Shown here: one piece after another, positions 5,450 to 12,659 of the stretch
Layout: every line of letters begins with the position of its first letter
Position numbering within the stretch: position 1 is the stretch's first letter
Origin: a virus
Direction: 5' to 3' (one strand)
DNA length: 38,920 bases
IMG/VR virus record: IMGVR_UViG_3300044814_000116
Span: 1 to 38,920 of that record
Notes under the pieces: model-generated
Databases searched by the model: none
The model's input: only the letters and a program-made list of their open reading frames with translations
What the model was told of the DNA's origin: nothing
Translations under genes and position numbers: made by a program

Positions 5450-7071
5450 CACAAACTAAAATGCAGCCATCCGCGGAGGTCCAGAGAGCGTTCACCGATC
5501 GCAGCAGGATCGAGACATATCAGCGGTGCCATAGATTGCGCTGGCTGGAGTACCACGAGCGTGGCATGGGCATCGTGCAAGCCAGGAAGCCGCTGCCGCT
5601 GGCGGTGGGCGGGAGCACGCATGCTGGACTCGCGGAACTATTACGGTATGGGGTCCCTGGTCCGGATCCTCATCATGGCCAGGAAGTAGAGGACCGTGCG
5701 GTCTCCGTCGCGCTTCAAGATTTCGCGCAATATCAAGCCACGCTGGACATTGGCGAGGAAGCTTTCGAGATCGCCGCGGCAGTCGAAAAGAATCTCGCAA
5801 CCACGGGAGGGGACGCGGAACTAGCCGCGCGCGTACAGGAAGTCTCCCAAAAAGGGAGAAGCGAGTTCGAGCAGTATTTATACGAGGAACAGTCCGCAAT
5901 GGTAGAAGGTTTCGTGCGCGCGTACGCGAGGAGAAGGTTGAAGCCTTTGCTTGAACAGTTCGAGGTGCTGGAGGTGGAGCGGGAGGGGTCCTGGAAGCTA
6001 TCCGAGTGGCAGCACCAAGACTCCTTGTACGACATTCAAGGATTACATCTGCCAGCACCGTACTCGCCATGGGAGCTATGGTTCATGTCCCGTCCCGACG
6101 CGCTCCTCCTCGAGCGCACATCGAAGCAGCTTTACATCCTCTCCTTTAAAACTGCCGCGCGTTGGGACAGGCGCAAGAATGAAGACGCCAAGCGCGACAT
6201 GCAGGGCCTCAGCGAGGGCGTGGAGGTGGAGAAGCGGCTCGCTAGATTCTGGGAGCAAATCCACGTAACCAAACGGCCTTTTACGTATCCTGGCGGGCTG
6301 ACCCCGGAACAAGCGTTGATTGAAGGGTACATCCCTACGATGGGAGTAACTAAGTATCTAATGGAGCAGGCCGCTCCGCCGCGCATCTTGGGCATCCGCT
6401 ACGAGTACATGCTCAAAGGCGAGCGACGCATCGATAAAGACCTCTCGGCGAGGCTGGGACTGGACGTGCGCGCGCAATCCTCCCCGCTCGTGCGCGCTTA
6501 CAAGAACCAAGGTATGGCCGCAGGGGATGAGCAGTGGAATATCTCCTGGGACTATTTAAAGGACACGGGGGAGTCCGGGAAGCTCTATTTTAAAAACTGG
6601 AAAGGCGCTCCGGTATTTGAGAGCATCACGTCGCGCGAGTGGATCGATAAGTTGGACCAGACTGTCGAAGTTGCGGACACTCCAGACGGATTACAGAACG
6701 CCTGGTCCAGCCCAGCGCAGGCCACTGGATTCTTAGAGTCGCATCCTCTTGACGATATCTTCGTCCCGCCGATCGTGGTCTACAGAAATGACGACGATCT
6801 CCGGGACTGGATCGAGCAGGTAGAAGCTCAGGAGTGCGAGGTCGCGGAGCACGTCCAAAAGGTCCGCCAAGCACAAGATGAAGGCGAGAAGCGGCATCTC
6901 TTGAACATTCATTTCCAAATGAACAGGCGCGCTTGTTCATACCCTGTTGACTGCAGCATGATCCCGGTGTGCTTCGGCGGAGCAGAAGTCCGCCAGGATC
7001 CTCTGGGCACGAAGCTCTACAAGATTAGAGAAGCGAATCATCCCCAGGAGGTGGAGCATGCTAAGAGTTAG
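5446..7071 (+). CDS. PD-(D/E)XK nuclease, RecB/Cas4-like, with probable Fe-S cluster
   Basis: A 541-residue protein related to phage PD-(D/E)XK exonucleases. The N-terminus SRIETYQRCHRLRWLEYHE followed by GGSTHAGLAELL is the conserved entry of this superfamily. The core has RPDALLLE and then ILSFKTA (PD...x-F-K), where the usual acidic residue before x-K is Ser. The C-terminus contains ACSYPVDCSMIPVC (C-x5-C-x5-C), which with the N-terminal Cys of YQRC could hold a 4Fe-4S cluster as in AddB and Cas4. It probably resects DNA ends for recombination. ATGA overlap with the methylase. A second nuclease with the same Cys pattern lies at 19523-20602. Confidence 0.8.
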   Translation: MTQTKMQPSAEVQRAFTDRSRIETYQRCHRLRWLEYHERGMGIVQARKPLPLAVGGSTHAGLAELLRYGVPGPDPHHGQEVEDRAVSVALQDFAQYQATLDIGEEAFEIAAAVEKNLATTGGDAELAARVQEVSQKGRSEFEQYLYEEQSAMVEGFVRAYARRRLKPLLEQFEVLEVEREGSWKLSEWQHQDSLYDIQGLHLPAPYSPWELWFMSRPDALLLERTSKQLYILSFKTAARWDRRKNEDAKRDMQGLSEGVEVEKRLARFWEQIHVTKRPFTYPGGLTPEQALIEGYIPTMGVTKYLMEQAAPPRILGIRYEYMLKGERRIDKDLSARLGLDVRAQSSPLVRAYKNQGMAAGDEQWNISWDYLKDTGESGKLYFKNWKGAPVFESITSREWIDKLDQTVEVADTPDGLQNAWSSPAQATGFLESHPLDDIFVPPIVVYRNDDDLRDWIEQVEAQECEVAEHVQKVRQAQDEGEKRHLLNIHFQMNRRACSYPVDCSMIPVCFGGAEVRQDPLGTKLYKIREANHPQEVEHAKS

Positions 7072-7279
7072 CGGGGCGTTCGTCACCAGGTGGTATGCAG
7101 AGTGGCAGGCGTCGGGGGACAGCATGCTTTGCCCTCCTGGGTACGGGGAGCGTCACGCGCGAGTAGAACGATTCCTGGAAGTCATGAAGTACGATCTCGC
7201 GAAGGTCCTGCTCGCGGCTCCAGCGGATACTAGTAATAGTATTGTGGAAAACTCCAAAGAATCCGCAAAAAGTGCTTGA
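7058..7279 (+). CDS. Hypothetical protein
   Basis: A 73-residue protein, MLRVSGAFVTRWYAEWQASG..., overlapping the nuclease gene by 14 bp with GGAGG upstream. No recognised domain; the middle (RHARVERFLEVMKYDLAKVLL) is a likely amphipathic helix. Its stop codon TGA lies inside the -35 box of the next promoter. Confidence 0.6.
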   Translation: MLRVSGAFVTRWYAEWQASGDSMLCPPGYGERHARVERFLEVMKYDLAKVLLAAPADTSNSIVENSKESAKSA

Positions 7280-7306
7280 CAGCTTTTCCGCTTCATAGTA
7301 GTATCC
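7225..7306. promoter_or_regulatory. Inverted repeats around the 7276 promoter
   Basis: ATACTAGTAATAGTAT at 7227-7242 has 6-bp arms around GTAA. In addition GGATACTA (7225-7232) is exactly inverted as TAGTATCC (7299-7306), the latter covering the -10 box. The arrangement could let a repressor bridge two sites, but it is only pattern evidence. Confidence 0.35.
7276..7304 (+). promoter_or_regulatory. Sigma70 promoter for the zinc-ribbon/recombination genes
   Basis: TTGACA (7276-7281), a 17-bp spacer and TAGTAT (7299-7304, 4 of 6). It precedes a 64-base non-coding gap, one of the few in this tightly packed strand, and would drive 7344 onward. The base context before the -35 (agtgcttgacag) resembles that of the 2952 promoter (atgcttgacagg). 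Confidence 0.65.
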
Positions 7307-7343
7307 ACAACGCTGATAAGGACGCTGACAAGCGCTTACACGC

Positions 7344-7571
7344 ATGAATAAAACCCGATGTCCGGAATGCCAGAGGATGTTTGTGCCTATACGAAGCGGC
7401 CAAGTGTACTGCAATCTTGGCAAGAAGCACGACAAGAAGCGCACCTGCTCGAACAGGGCAGCCGCTCGCAGGCTGCGGGAGCGCGCCAGGAAGTACGACG
7501 ACGAGATAAAACGCCGCGAGATGCACGCTGAGCAGCATGGAGCGCTGGGCGTCGAGGAGATGGTTCGATGA
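7344..7571 (+). CDS. Small zinc-finger protein with basic helix
   Basis: A 75-residue protein starting MNKTRCPECQRMF, with CPEC, then C and C near residues 23 and 35 (YCNLGKKHDKKRTCS), a probable Cys4 site, followed by a long basic helix (NRAAARRLRERARKYDDEIKR). This layout resembles small nucleic-acid-binding proteins. First gene after the 7276 promoter, so possibly a regulator. Overlaps the next gene by ATGA. Confidence 0.65.
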   Translation: MNKTRCPECQRMFVPIRSGQVYCNLGKKHDKKRTCSNRAAARRLRERARKYDDEIKRREMHAEQHGALGVEEMVR

Positions 7572-7861
7572 GCCTAAGATATTGTCCGATTGACAAAAAG
7601 CACAACGTATCTGACGGTGACCGCTATTGTGAAGAGTGCGGCACAAAAGCGGTGCAAATCCTATGCTCCAAAGGGCACGAGCGCTTCAGTCGGAACGCCA
7701 AGTTCTGCTGGAGTTGCGGGGTGAAGCTAGCTCCTTTGAAGGATGAGGATGAGGATGCGAATGAGAAGGATGAAAAGGCTGAGAATATCGTAGCGCTCCT
7801 CGAGGAGCCTCAACCTCAGGAGGATCTTATAGGCTTCCGGAAGGGCGAGGATCCTTTCTAA
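7568..7861 (+). CDS. Double zinc-ribbon protein with acidic tail
   Basis: A 97-residue protein. Two ribbon units: YCPIDKKH...RYCEECG and LCSKGHERF...KFCWSCG, i.e. C-x-H and CxxC pairs repeated. The second half is highly acidic (DEDEDANEKDEKAENIVALLEE). Double zinc ribbons with acidic tails are often protein-interaction modules. Function unknown; coupled to both neighbours by overlaps. Confidence 0.7.
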   Translation: MSLRYCPIDKKHNVSDGDRYCEECGTKAVQILCSKGHERFSRNAKFCWSCGVKLAPLKDEDEDANEKDEKAENIVALLEEPQPQEDLIGFRKGEDPF

Positions 7862-8076
7862 TGTCCCGCGCGCGGCGTATACGGGTACTGATTTACGAAG
7901 GACCGGAGGATTGGGTCAACCTTTGCACTGAGAACAAGGATCGTTACGTTAAGGGGAGGCGAGTAGTGGAAAAATGGACTCCAAAGAACCAACCGTTTGA
8001 TGTCCAGCCGCTGATGGAGATCCCCGTTCCGTACAAGACTATCACTGAATACTTAACTGAATTGGAGATAATCTAA
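7861..8076 (+). CDS. Hypothetical protein
   Basis: A 71-residue protein, MSRARRIRVLIYEGPEDWVN..., whose ATG shares its A with the preceding TAA. Predicted beta strands followed by a helix; no recognised family. It sits directly before the RecA-fold ATPase gene, one base apart, and is probably co-translated with it. Confidence 0.7.
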   Translation: MSRARRIRVLIYEGPEDWVNLCTENKDRYVKGRRVVEKWTPKNQPFDVQPLMEIPVPYKTITEYLTELEII

Positions 8077-8077
8077 A

Positions 8078-9121
8078 ATGGCACGTTCAGGGTGTATCTA
8101 CTCGCCAACCGGCGGCAGAAAAACGTCTCAAGTAAAAGACTTCGCGCACTACATCGCGCGCAAGACCGGCAAGGCGACTCTCCTCCTCTCGCTCGACGGC
8201 GGCGGCTGGGATCCCTGCATCCCGGAGGTCAACGCGGACATGATTCGTCCGTATCGTTGCGAGGTGACTTCTCTTCCTCTCGTTCTCCTCCGCAAGATCA
8301 GCCAGGGTTACTGGCCTCTGAATACCGAGGAAACGGACCCAGGGAAAATCGACCTCGCTCCCATGAACTACGACGAGGTTGGAGGAGTTGCTGTGGAAGG
8401 CTGGTCTTCCATCTCGCAAGCGGTCATGCGTTTTCTCCCTGACCATGGTATCAGCGTGGGCGGCGAGGATCGTAAGAAACCCGGCGCGAACATGGCGTTC
8501 GCGCAGGCGGTACAAGTCATGGGCCAGTGGCTCCCTGAACAGTTTGGCAGCTCGACGCGCGGCGATTATGGATTCGTCCAGAACTTTCTCTATGGATTGG
8601 TAATGAATTTCAACTCGCTTCCGGTGGAGTACGTTCTCTACACCGCGCTTGAGAGCAAGACAGAAGACGATGATCGCTCGACCACGTTTGGTCCGGCGAT
8701 CGCAGGCAAAAAGGGAACCCGCGACTGCGGCGCCTGGGTAGGCGATCTTATCCACGGCCAGGATTATCCAGTGGTGACCAAGGTGCAGGTCCCCGATCCT
8801 AGTGACGCCACGAAAACAGTCCAGCAGGAGAATATCGACCTCACCGTGCGTTTTCACTACAAAAAGCACCTAGACCCTGCGAGCGGGATACCATTCCCGG
8901 CGAAAGCACGCGTCACTCCGGAGCAAATCGCCGCGCTGGAGAATCGTTTTCCGGGTGGATACTTCGAGCCGGTTATTAAGGACGGCGTGGTCCACGAGGG
9001 ATTCGGGACTTATTTGCAAGTGGTAGACGATCTCGGCGCGGCTCAGGGTGACGCTCTAAAAGGTTGGAGAGCGAAAATGGATTCCAAGCTAGGTCGCGCG
9101 GCGCAGGGGCAGGCGAAATAG
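8078..9121 (+). CDS. RecA-fold ATPase, Sak4-like recombinase candidate
   Basis: A 347-residue protein. The N-terminus GCIYSPTGGRKTSQVKDFA has the shape and position of a Walker A loop, and TLLLSLDGGGWDP follows as the next strand. A region GGVAVEGWSSISQAVMRFL matches the Walker B strand and helix of phage Sak4/AAA_24 proteins, with Glu in place of Asp. Sak4 proteins promote single-strand annealing or invasion and usually pair with an SSB; here the next gene looks like an SSB. The Walker A departs from consensus: Arg stands where the last Gly of GxxGxGK should be. Assignment is by layout, not by a search. Confidence 0.55.
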   Translation: MARSGCIYSPTGGRKTSQVKDFAHYIARKTGKATLLLSLDGGGWDPCIPEVNADMIRPYRCEVTSLPLVLLRKISQGYWPLNTEETDPGKIDLAPMNYDEVGGVAVEGWSSISQAVMRFLPDHGISVGGEDRKKPGANMAFAQAVQVMGQWLPEQFGSSTRGDYGFVQNFLYGLVMNFNSLPVEYVLYTALESKTEDDDRSTTFGPAIAGKKGTRDCGAWVGDLIHGQDYPVVTKVQVPDPSDATKTVQQENIDLTVRFHYKKHLDPASGIPFPAKARVTPEQIAALENRFPGGYFEPVIKDGVVHEGFGTYLQVVDDLGAAQGDALKGWRAKMDSKLGRAAQGQAK

Positions 9122-9137
9122 TTTTTTTTTTTATAAT
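9122..9137 (+). other. T11 tract followed by TATAAT
   Basis: Eleven consecutive T at 9122-9132 follow the ATPase stop; TATAAT overlaps their end (9132-9137). There is no convincing GC hairpin for a terminator and no good -35 for a promoter, so its role is open. The next gene starts 38 bases on with the strong site AAAAAGGAG. Confidence 0.3.
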
Positions 9138-9175
9138 ACAAGGCTCAGCAACCTAAATAAAAAGGAGAACACAAG

Positions 9176-9982
9176 ATGGCAGCAAACGCACCATGGGCTC
9201 CGACACAAGGGGCTACCACGCAGGAAGATCCAGGGAAGCCGAACGGGCCAGCAGGAGCAGCGGGAGCCGCAGCGGCTCCCGTACCGTCCGACGCTCCGCA
9301 GGAGATCATCGACGAGAACGATCCTCGTCTTATCAGCGAATCGCTGGACGCAAATCTCGAAGCGGACGCTTACGCGCAGCCGGCGCCTCCGCCGGACGGG
9401 AAATATCGTGCCAAGTTGAAACTGGAAGGCGTACGCGTCGAAGGCGGCGAGAATAAACCGTACGGGACAGGGCAGAATAAACAAAAGGTGCCTTATTTTC
9501 GCACTGGAGTCTCCTGCTCTATCATCGATCCAAGTGGAAAGTATGACGGCATCACCGTCTACCCGGCGTTCGGCGGCGGTGCGAACACCGATCGTCGGCG
9601 CGACGGCTCCACTCAGGTGACTACCATTCTCACGCGCATCACCAAGCCGGACGGCTCCCTCTGGGCTCCCAAGGGAGCAAAAATGACCCAGCTGGAGTGG
9701 ATCCAGCTTCTTGTAAAAGCTCTGGGGACGGAACCAGAGATCGGGATCGAGACGGCGTGGGAAGCCTCCTGCATGTCTTGCGCGGAGGAACTGAAGAAGA
9801 TTGCCAAGTACGCTTTGCGCACTACTGGCATGCATCACTTTCCTCCTGAAACAGCTGGCGATAAACGCAAAGCCGGACAACTCTTCCAGCCGGAGATCCG
9901 CTGCCAGGTGAATCCCGGGCACGGTTACGCGCGCGCTCGGGCCATCGTGGTCAGCTTTTTGTCCCTGAGCCAATTGAAGTAA
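9176..9982 (+). CDS. Probable single-stranded DNA-binding protein
   Basis: A 268-residue protein. Residues 1-60 are low-complexity and flexible (Ala/Gly/Pro-rich). The folded part begins DGKYRAKLKLEGVRVEGGENK and continues with alternating strands (TGVSCSIIDPSGKYDGITVYP), consistent with an OB fold, then a helical part and Cys residues (SCMSCAEEL, RCQ). Such proteins commonly follow Sak4-like ATPases in phage replication modules and coat single-stranded DNA. Strong ribosome site AAAAAGGAG. No acidic C-terminal tip like bacterial SSB is present; it ends LSQLK. Confidence 0.5.
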   Translation: MAANAPWAPTQGATTQEDPGKPNGPAGAAGAAAAPVPSDAPQEIIDENDPRLISESLDANLEADAYAQPAPPPDGKYRAKLKLEGVRVEGGENKPYGTGQNKQKVPYFRTGVSCSIIDPSGKYDGITVYPAFGGGANTDRRRDGSTQVTTILTRITKPDGSLWAPKGAKMTQLEWIQLLVKALGTEPEIGIETAWEASCMSCAEELKKIAKYALRTTGMHHFPPETAGDKRKAGQLFQPEIRCQVNPGHGYARARAIVVSFLSLSQLK

Positions 9983-9987
9983 GAACG

Positions 9988-10064
9988 AGCTGCCAAGACA
10001 GCAGCTACTTTTAGTGGCTGCAACTGGGGCCGTGTAGAGCCGAGCGGCGGCAGGGATTCGGCTC
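9988..10064 (+). ncRNA. Two hairpins in a non-coding gap; possible regulatory RNA or attenuator
   Basis: The 129-base gap 9983-10111 has two perfect stems: AGCTGC/GCAGCT (9988-9993 with 10001-10006, loop caagaca) followed by acttttag, and GAGCCGA/TCGGCTC (10037-10043 with 10058-10064). The first could be a weak intrinsic terminator; together they could form a leader element controlling the genes after 10112. No known RNA family recognised. Confidence 0.35.
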
Positions 10065-10111
10065 ACTTTGACTTGAGAAGGCTTGTAGAAGGATTGAGAA
10101 GGAGAGACATC

Positions 10112-10381
10112 ATGCCAGGAAAGAGCAGCGCGATCGCGAGGACCATGCGTTACTTCAGGGAATGCGAGCTGGATGAGGGCAGAGCGGCGTTCACGGTCGT
10201 TAGCACCATCATGGCGGCCAGGATCAAGCAAGCGGAAGCAGCGGCGAACTCGCAAACAAAAGCCGCTTCGACTCCCAGGAAGCAGCGGCGCACCAAAGCG
10301 CAGATGGCGCAGGCGGCTGCGGCGGGCTCTGGCGTCGATGCTTCAAACGATGGTAAACAAGAATCCCTGGCGAACGCTTAA
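10112..10381 (+). CDS. Small basic Ala-rich protein
   Basis: An 89-residue protein starting MPGKSSAIARTMRYFREC; start chosen for the AAGGAGA site just upstream. After a helical N-terminal half, the C-terminal half is basic and Ala-rich (PRKQRRTKAQMAQAAAA), a tail style seen in small nucleic-acid-binding proteins. Specific function unknown. Confidence 0.6.
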   Translation: MPGKSSAIARTMRYFRECELDEGRAAFTVVSTIMAARIKQAEAAANSQTKAASTPRKQRRTKAQMAQAAAAGSGVDASNDGKQESLANA

Positions 10382-10396
10382 AAAGGAGAACTCCAC

Positions 10397-10618
10397 ATGG
10401 CCGTCATCGACGAAGCAGCTTTAGTGAACTGGTTCACCGCGCACATCTTAGCCGAAGAGGACACCGCGAAGTGCAAGCTCATCCGCGAAGCTGGCCTCGT
10501 GTTCGCGCGGGTCATCGTGGAGAACACTCCGGCCAGCGCGGACCAGTCGGCGGCGATCAGGCAGGCGAGACAGGCAGTTTGGAGCGCGAATGCGGCGATC
10601 TCCTGCGGTGGCGTGTGA
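10397..10618 (+). CDS. Hypothetical helical protein
   Basis: A 73-residue protein, MAVIDEAALVNWFTAHILAE..., preceded by AAAAAGGAG. Predicted all-helical; contains a single Cys in the middle and one near the end. Its stop overlaps the GTG of the helicase gene (GTGA), so it is probably translationally coupled to it. Confidence 0.65.
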   Translation: MAVIDEAALVNWFTAHILAEEDTAKCKLIREAGLVFARVIVENTPASADQSAAIRQARQAVWSANAAISCGGV

Positions 10619-11955
10619 GCGAGGAAGTCCAGCTTAATTCCGCGCCGGATTCCGAGCTGCAAGCGCTTCCCGACGAGCGTCCTGTCCCTTGCGAGTTCAG
10701 AACCGGTCGCGCTGGCACCGGGAAGTCCTATCAGCTTCTTCAGCTAACCGAAGAGGATCCCTCGTACGGTGTCCTCTGTGCTACCACAGGAATCGCCGCC
10801 GTCAACCTTGGTGCGGTCACGATCAATTCCATCCTGCGCTACTTCGACACGCTCAGCATGCGAGACGCGTTCCTGTCCGGTCGTCTCACCACAGCCCTTC
10901 ATAAAATTGCCAAGTCCAAGCGCAGGATCCTCGTCGATGAAGCCAGCATGTTAGAAGACGATCAACTGGATTATCTCTACCGCGCAACGCAGGAGGCGAA
11001 TCGTTACGCGGACATCAAGCACCCTTTAGGAATAACTCTAATTGGCGATTTTGCGCAGCTCCCACCCGTCAGCGGCAAGTGGGCTTTCCGCGCCGCCTGC
11101 TGGAAGGAATTCGCGGCTAACACTACGCGTCTGGAAAAAGTCTGGCGTCAGGGAAGCGGGCCATTCCTAGACGCGCTCAATCATGCGCGCTTAGGTGAAG
11201 GAGGTCCGGCGGCGGAGATCCTCACCGCAGCTGGCATGAAATGGAATACCTCCCGCGTAGTGGAATTCGACGGCACTACGATCCTCTGTAAGAACGACAT
11301 GGTCTCCCGGCACAACGGCGAAGTCTTACGAACGCGTCCTGGGGAGGTATTCACCGTGCGCAGCGAGCGCTGGGGCCAGCAGCGCTCCGAGTGGGGCGAG
11401 AATCGCCGGACGCACGAGTGGGGCATTCCGCCAGCCAGCGAGTACAAGCTCGGCGCGTACGTGATGATCCTTACAAACTCCCGCGGATTCACCATGGTAA
11501 ACGGAGACTGCGGCTACATTGAATCCTATGACACAGATTTGCAGCAGTTCGTCATCAAGCTGGTCCGCACTGGGGAGACGGTTAACGTCCAGCGAATCAT
11601 CCGCGAGGTGACTCAGCCGGATGAACCCGCCAGCTGGTCTGGGGAATTGCTCGCCGAGGACGAAGGGGAGTGGCATCCTGGGCCGCACTTTCGCGTGAAG
11701 TCCAAGCAATACGTGACCGGGCAGATTCGCTATTTTCCCATAAGGTTGGCATATTCATCAACTTGTCATAAAAGTCAAGGTTTGTCACTTGATAAAGTTC
11801 AAGTTGATTTACGAGACCGCTTCTGGAAGTCCCCGGCGATGGTGTACGTGAGCCTTTCGCGCTGCAGAACTTTAGAGGGGCTTAGACTTGTCATTAACAA
11901 AGATTCATTTATACAACAAGTTCACATGGACAGGATGGTGCTTCCGTGGCTTTAG
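10615..11955 (+). CDS. Superfamily 1B DNA helicase, RecD/Pif1/Dda-like
   Basis: A 446-residue 5'-3' type helicase. GTG start at 10615 chosen because it forms a GTGA overlap; a longer frame runs back through the previous gene. Motifs: Walker A GRAGTGKS (31-38), Ia CATTGIAAVNLGA, Walker B RILVDEASML, motif III LIGDFAQLPPVSG, motif IV TRLEKVWRQG, motif V STCHKSQGLSLDKVQVDL and motif VI VYVSLSRCRTLEGLRLV. This complements the 3'-5' type helicase at 3009; phage Dda-like enzymes help start replication and clear proteins from DNA. The DNA coding motif V is unusually A+T-rich and holds an inverted repeat. Confidence 0.9.
   Translation: MSEEVQLNSAPDSELQALPDERPVPCEFRTGRAGTGKSYQLLQLTEEDPSYGVLCATTGIAAVNLGAVTINSILRYFDTLSMRDAFLSGRLTTALHKIAKSKRRILVDEASMLEDDQLDYLYRATQEANRYADIKHPLGITLIGDFAQLPPVSGKWAFRAACWKEFAANTTRLEKVWRQGSGPFLDALNHARLGEGGPAAEILTAAGMKWNTSRVVEFDGTTILCKNDMVSRHNGEVLRTRPGEVFTVRSERWGQQRSEWGENRRTHEWGIPPASEYKLGAYVMILTNSRGFTMVNGDCGYIESYDTDLQQFVIKLVRTGETVNVQRIIREVTQPDEPASWSGELLAEDEGEWHPGPHFRVKSKQYVTGQIRYFPIRLAYSSTCHKSQGLSLDKVQVDLRDRFWKSPAMVYVSLSRCRTLEGLRLVINKDSFIQQVHMDRMVLPWL
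11758..11807. repeat. Inverted repeat inside the helicase gene
   Basis: TCAACTTG (11758-11765) and CAAGTTGA (11800-11807) are exact inverted copies enclosing a second pair TCAAG/CTTGA. The segment is A+T-rich compared with the flanking code. It could fold in mRNA, or be a binding site; coincidence with codon choice is possible. Confidence 0.35.
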
Positions 11956-12139
11956 ATACATCGATCGCACCTGTTAGGACATTTCTCAATTTCCAGATGC
12001 TAGCCCGTCCAGTGGATAGAAAGACAGACACATGGCGTGTGCTTCCTTTCCTGAACCGGAGACAGTCTATGACCCAGGATGCCTGCGCGAGATCGCAAAT
12101 TTTTGCGAGGAAGCAACGCTGGTTTGGAGACAAAAATGA
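11946..12139 (+). CDS. Small protein, apparently frameshifted
   Basis: A GTG at 11946 (10 bp inside the helicase end) begins MALDTSIAPVRTFLNFQMLA and runs to TWRVLPF. From about 12047 the natural-looking sequence continues one frame back as PEPETVYDPGCLREIANFCE and ends WRQK, with a TGA (12137-12139) that forms an ATGA overlap with the next gene. One additional T or C at ttt/cc 12047-12051 would make a single protein of about 65 residues. Alternatively the second part is a separate 35-residue ORF starting at ATG 12032. Function unknown. Confidence 0.45.
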
Positions 12140-12384
12140 CTATGAGCTGGCATCATATTCGCGCTTTTCTATTTAACAGGCAGGAGGACGCGCCAGTCAT
12201 AAAAACGCAATGGGGACCCGTCACGGAGGCCGCGCGCAGGCAGGCGGCGGCGAACATAAAAGCCGATCCGGAGTTGCGTAAAAAGGTGGAAGCTCTTCTG
12301 GCTAGGGAATGCGGGGGGTTGGCGCAGGGACTCGTGGAGGCCCGGCGCAGATATCCGGAAGTCTACGAGGACAACGGAAGATGA
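12136..12384 (+). CDS. Hypothetical protein
   Basis: An 82-residue protein starting MTMSWHHIRAFLFNRQ. Start set by the ATGA overlap with the preceding frame. Charged and helical, with EAARRQAAANIKADPELRKK as a probable amphipathic helix. Ends with an ATGA overlap to the next gene. No family recognised. Confidence 0.65.
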   Translation: MTMSWHHIRAFLFNRQEDAPVIKTQWGPVTEAARRQAAANIKADPELRKKVEALLARECGGLAQGLVEARRRYPEVYEDNGR

Positions 12385-12659
12385 TCGACTCCATCGGCAA
12401 CAAAATCATGGAAGGCGACCTGGTGCGCTGGAACATCCCGGACTTCCTTTTGCATCGCCTGGTCTGGAAAGTCCTGCGTGTATCGGACGGAGGCATCTCC
12501 ACGCCTGAAGGCGTGACTCCTCCGATTATCCAGCTGAGCGTAGTCTTGCCGATTCAGTCGGGCAAGCCGGATCCGGTCCTGGAGGATTTCGTGTGCGTTA
12601 GGAACCCTCAGAGTGAAGCGATCATGGATGCGCTCACCGGAGGAGCGAAGCCGTCGTGA
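12381..12659 (+). CDS. Hypothetical beta-rich protein
   Basis: A 92-residue protein starting MIDSIGNKIMEGDLVRWNIP, ATGA-coupled to the previous gene and GTGA-coupled to the polymerase. The opening (GNKIMEGDLVRW...VWKVLRVSDGG) looks like a small SH3-like barrel of the kind found in short nucleic-acid or protein-binding phage proteins. This is a shape judgement only. Confidence 0.65.
   Translation: MIDSIGNKIMEGDLVRWNIPDFLLHRLVWKVLRVSDGGISTPEGVTPPIIQLSVVLPIQSGKPDPVLEDFVCVRNPQSEAIMDALTGGAKPS

Noticed and set aside
8087-8869. 260-residue minus-strand ORF
   Set aside because: Shadow of the RecA-fold ATPase, which has coupled junctions and recognisable strands.
9131-10255. 374-residue minus-strand ORF
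   Set aside because: Shadow of the SSB-like and following genes; Arg/Leu/Ser-rich with no domain and on the wrong strand for the operon.
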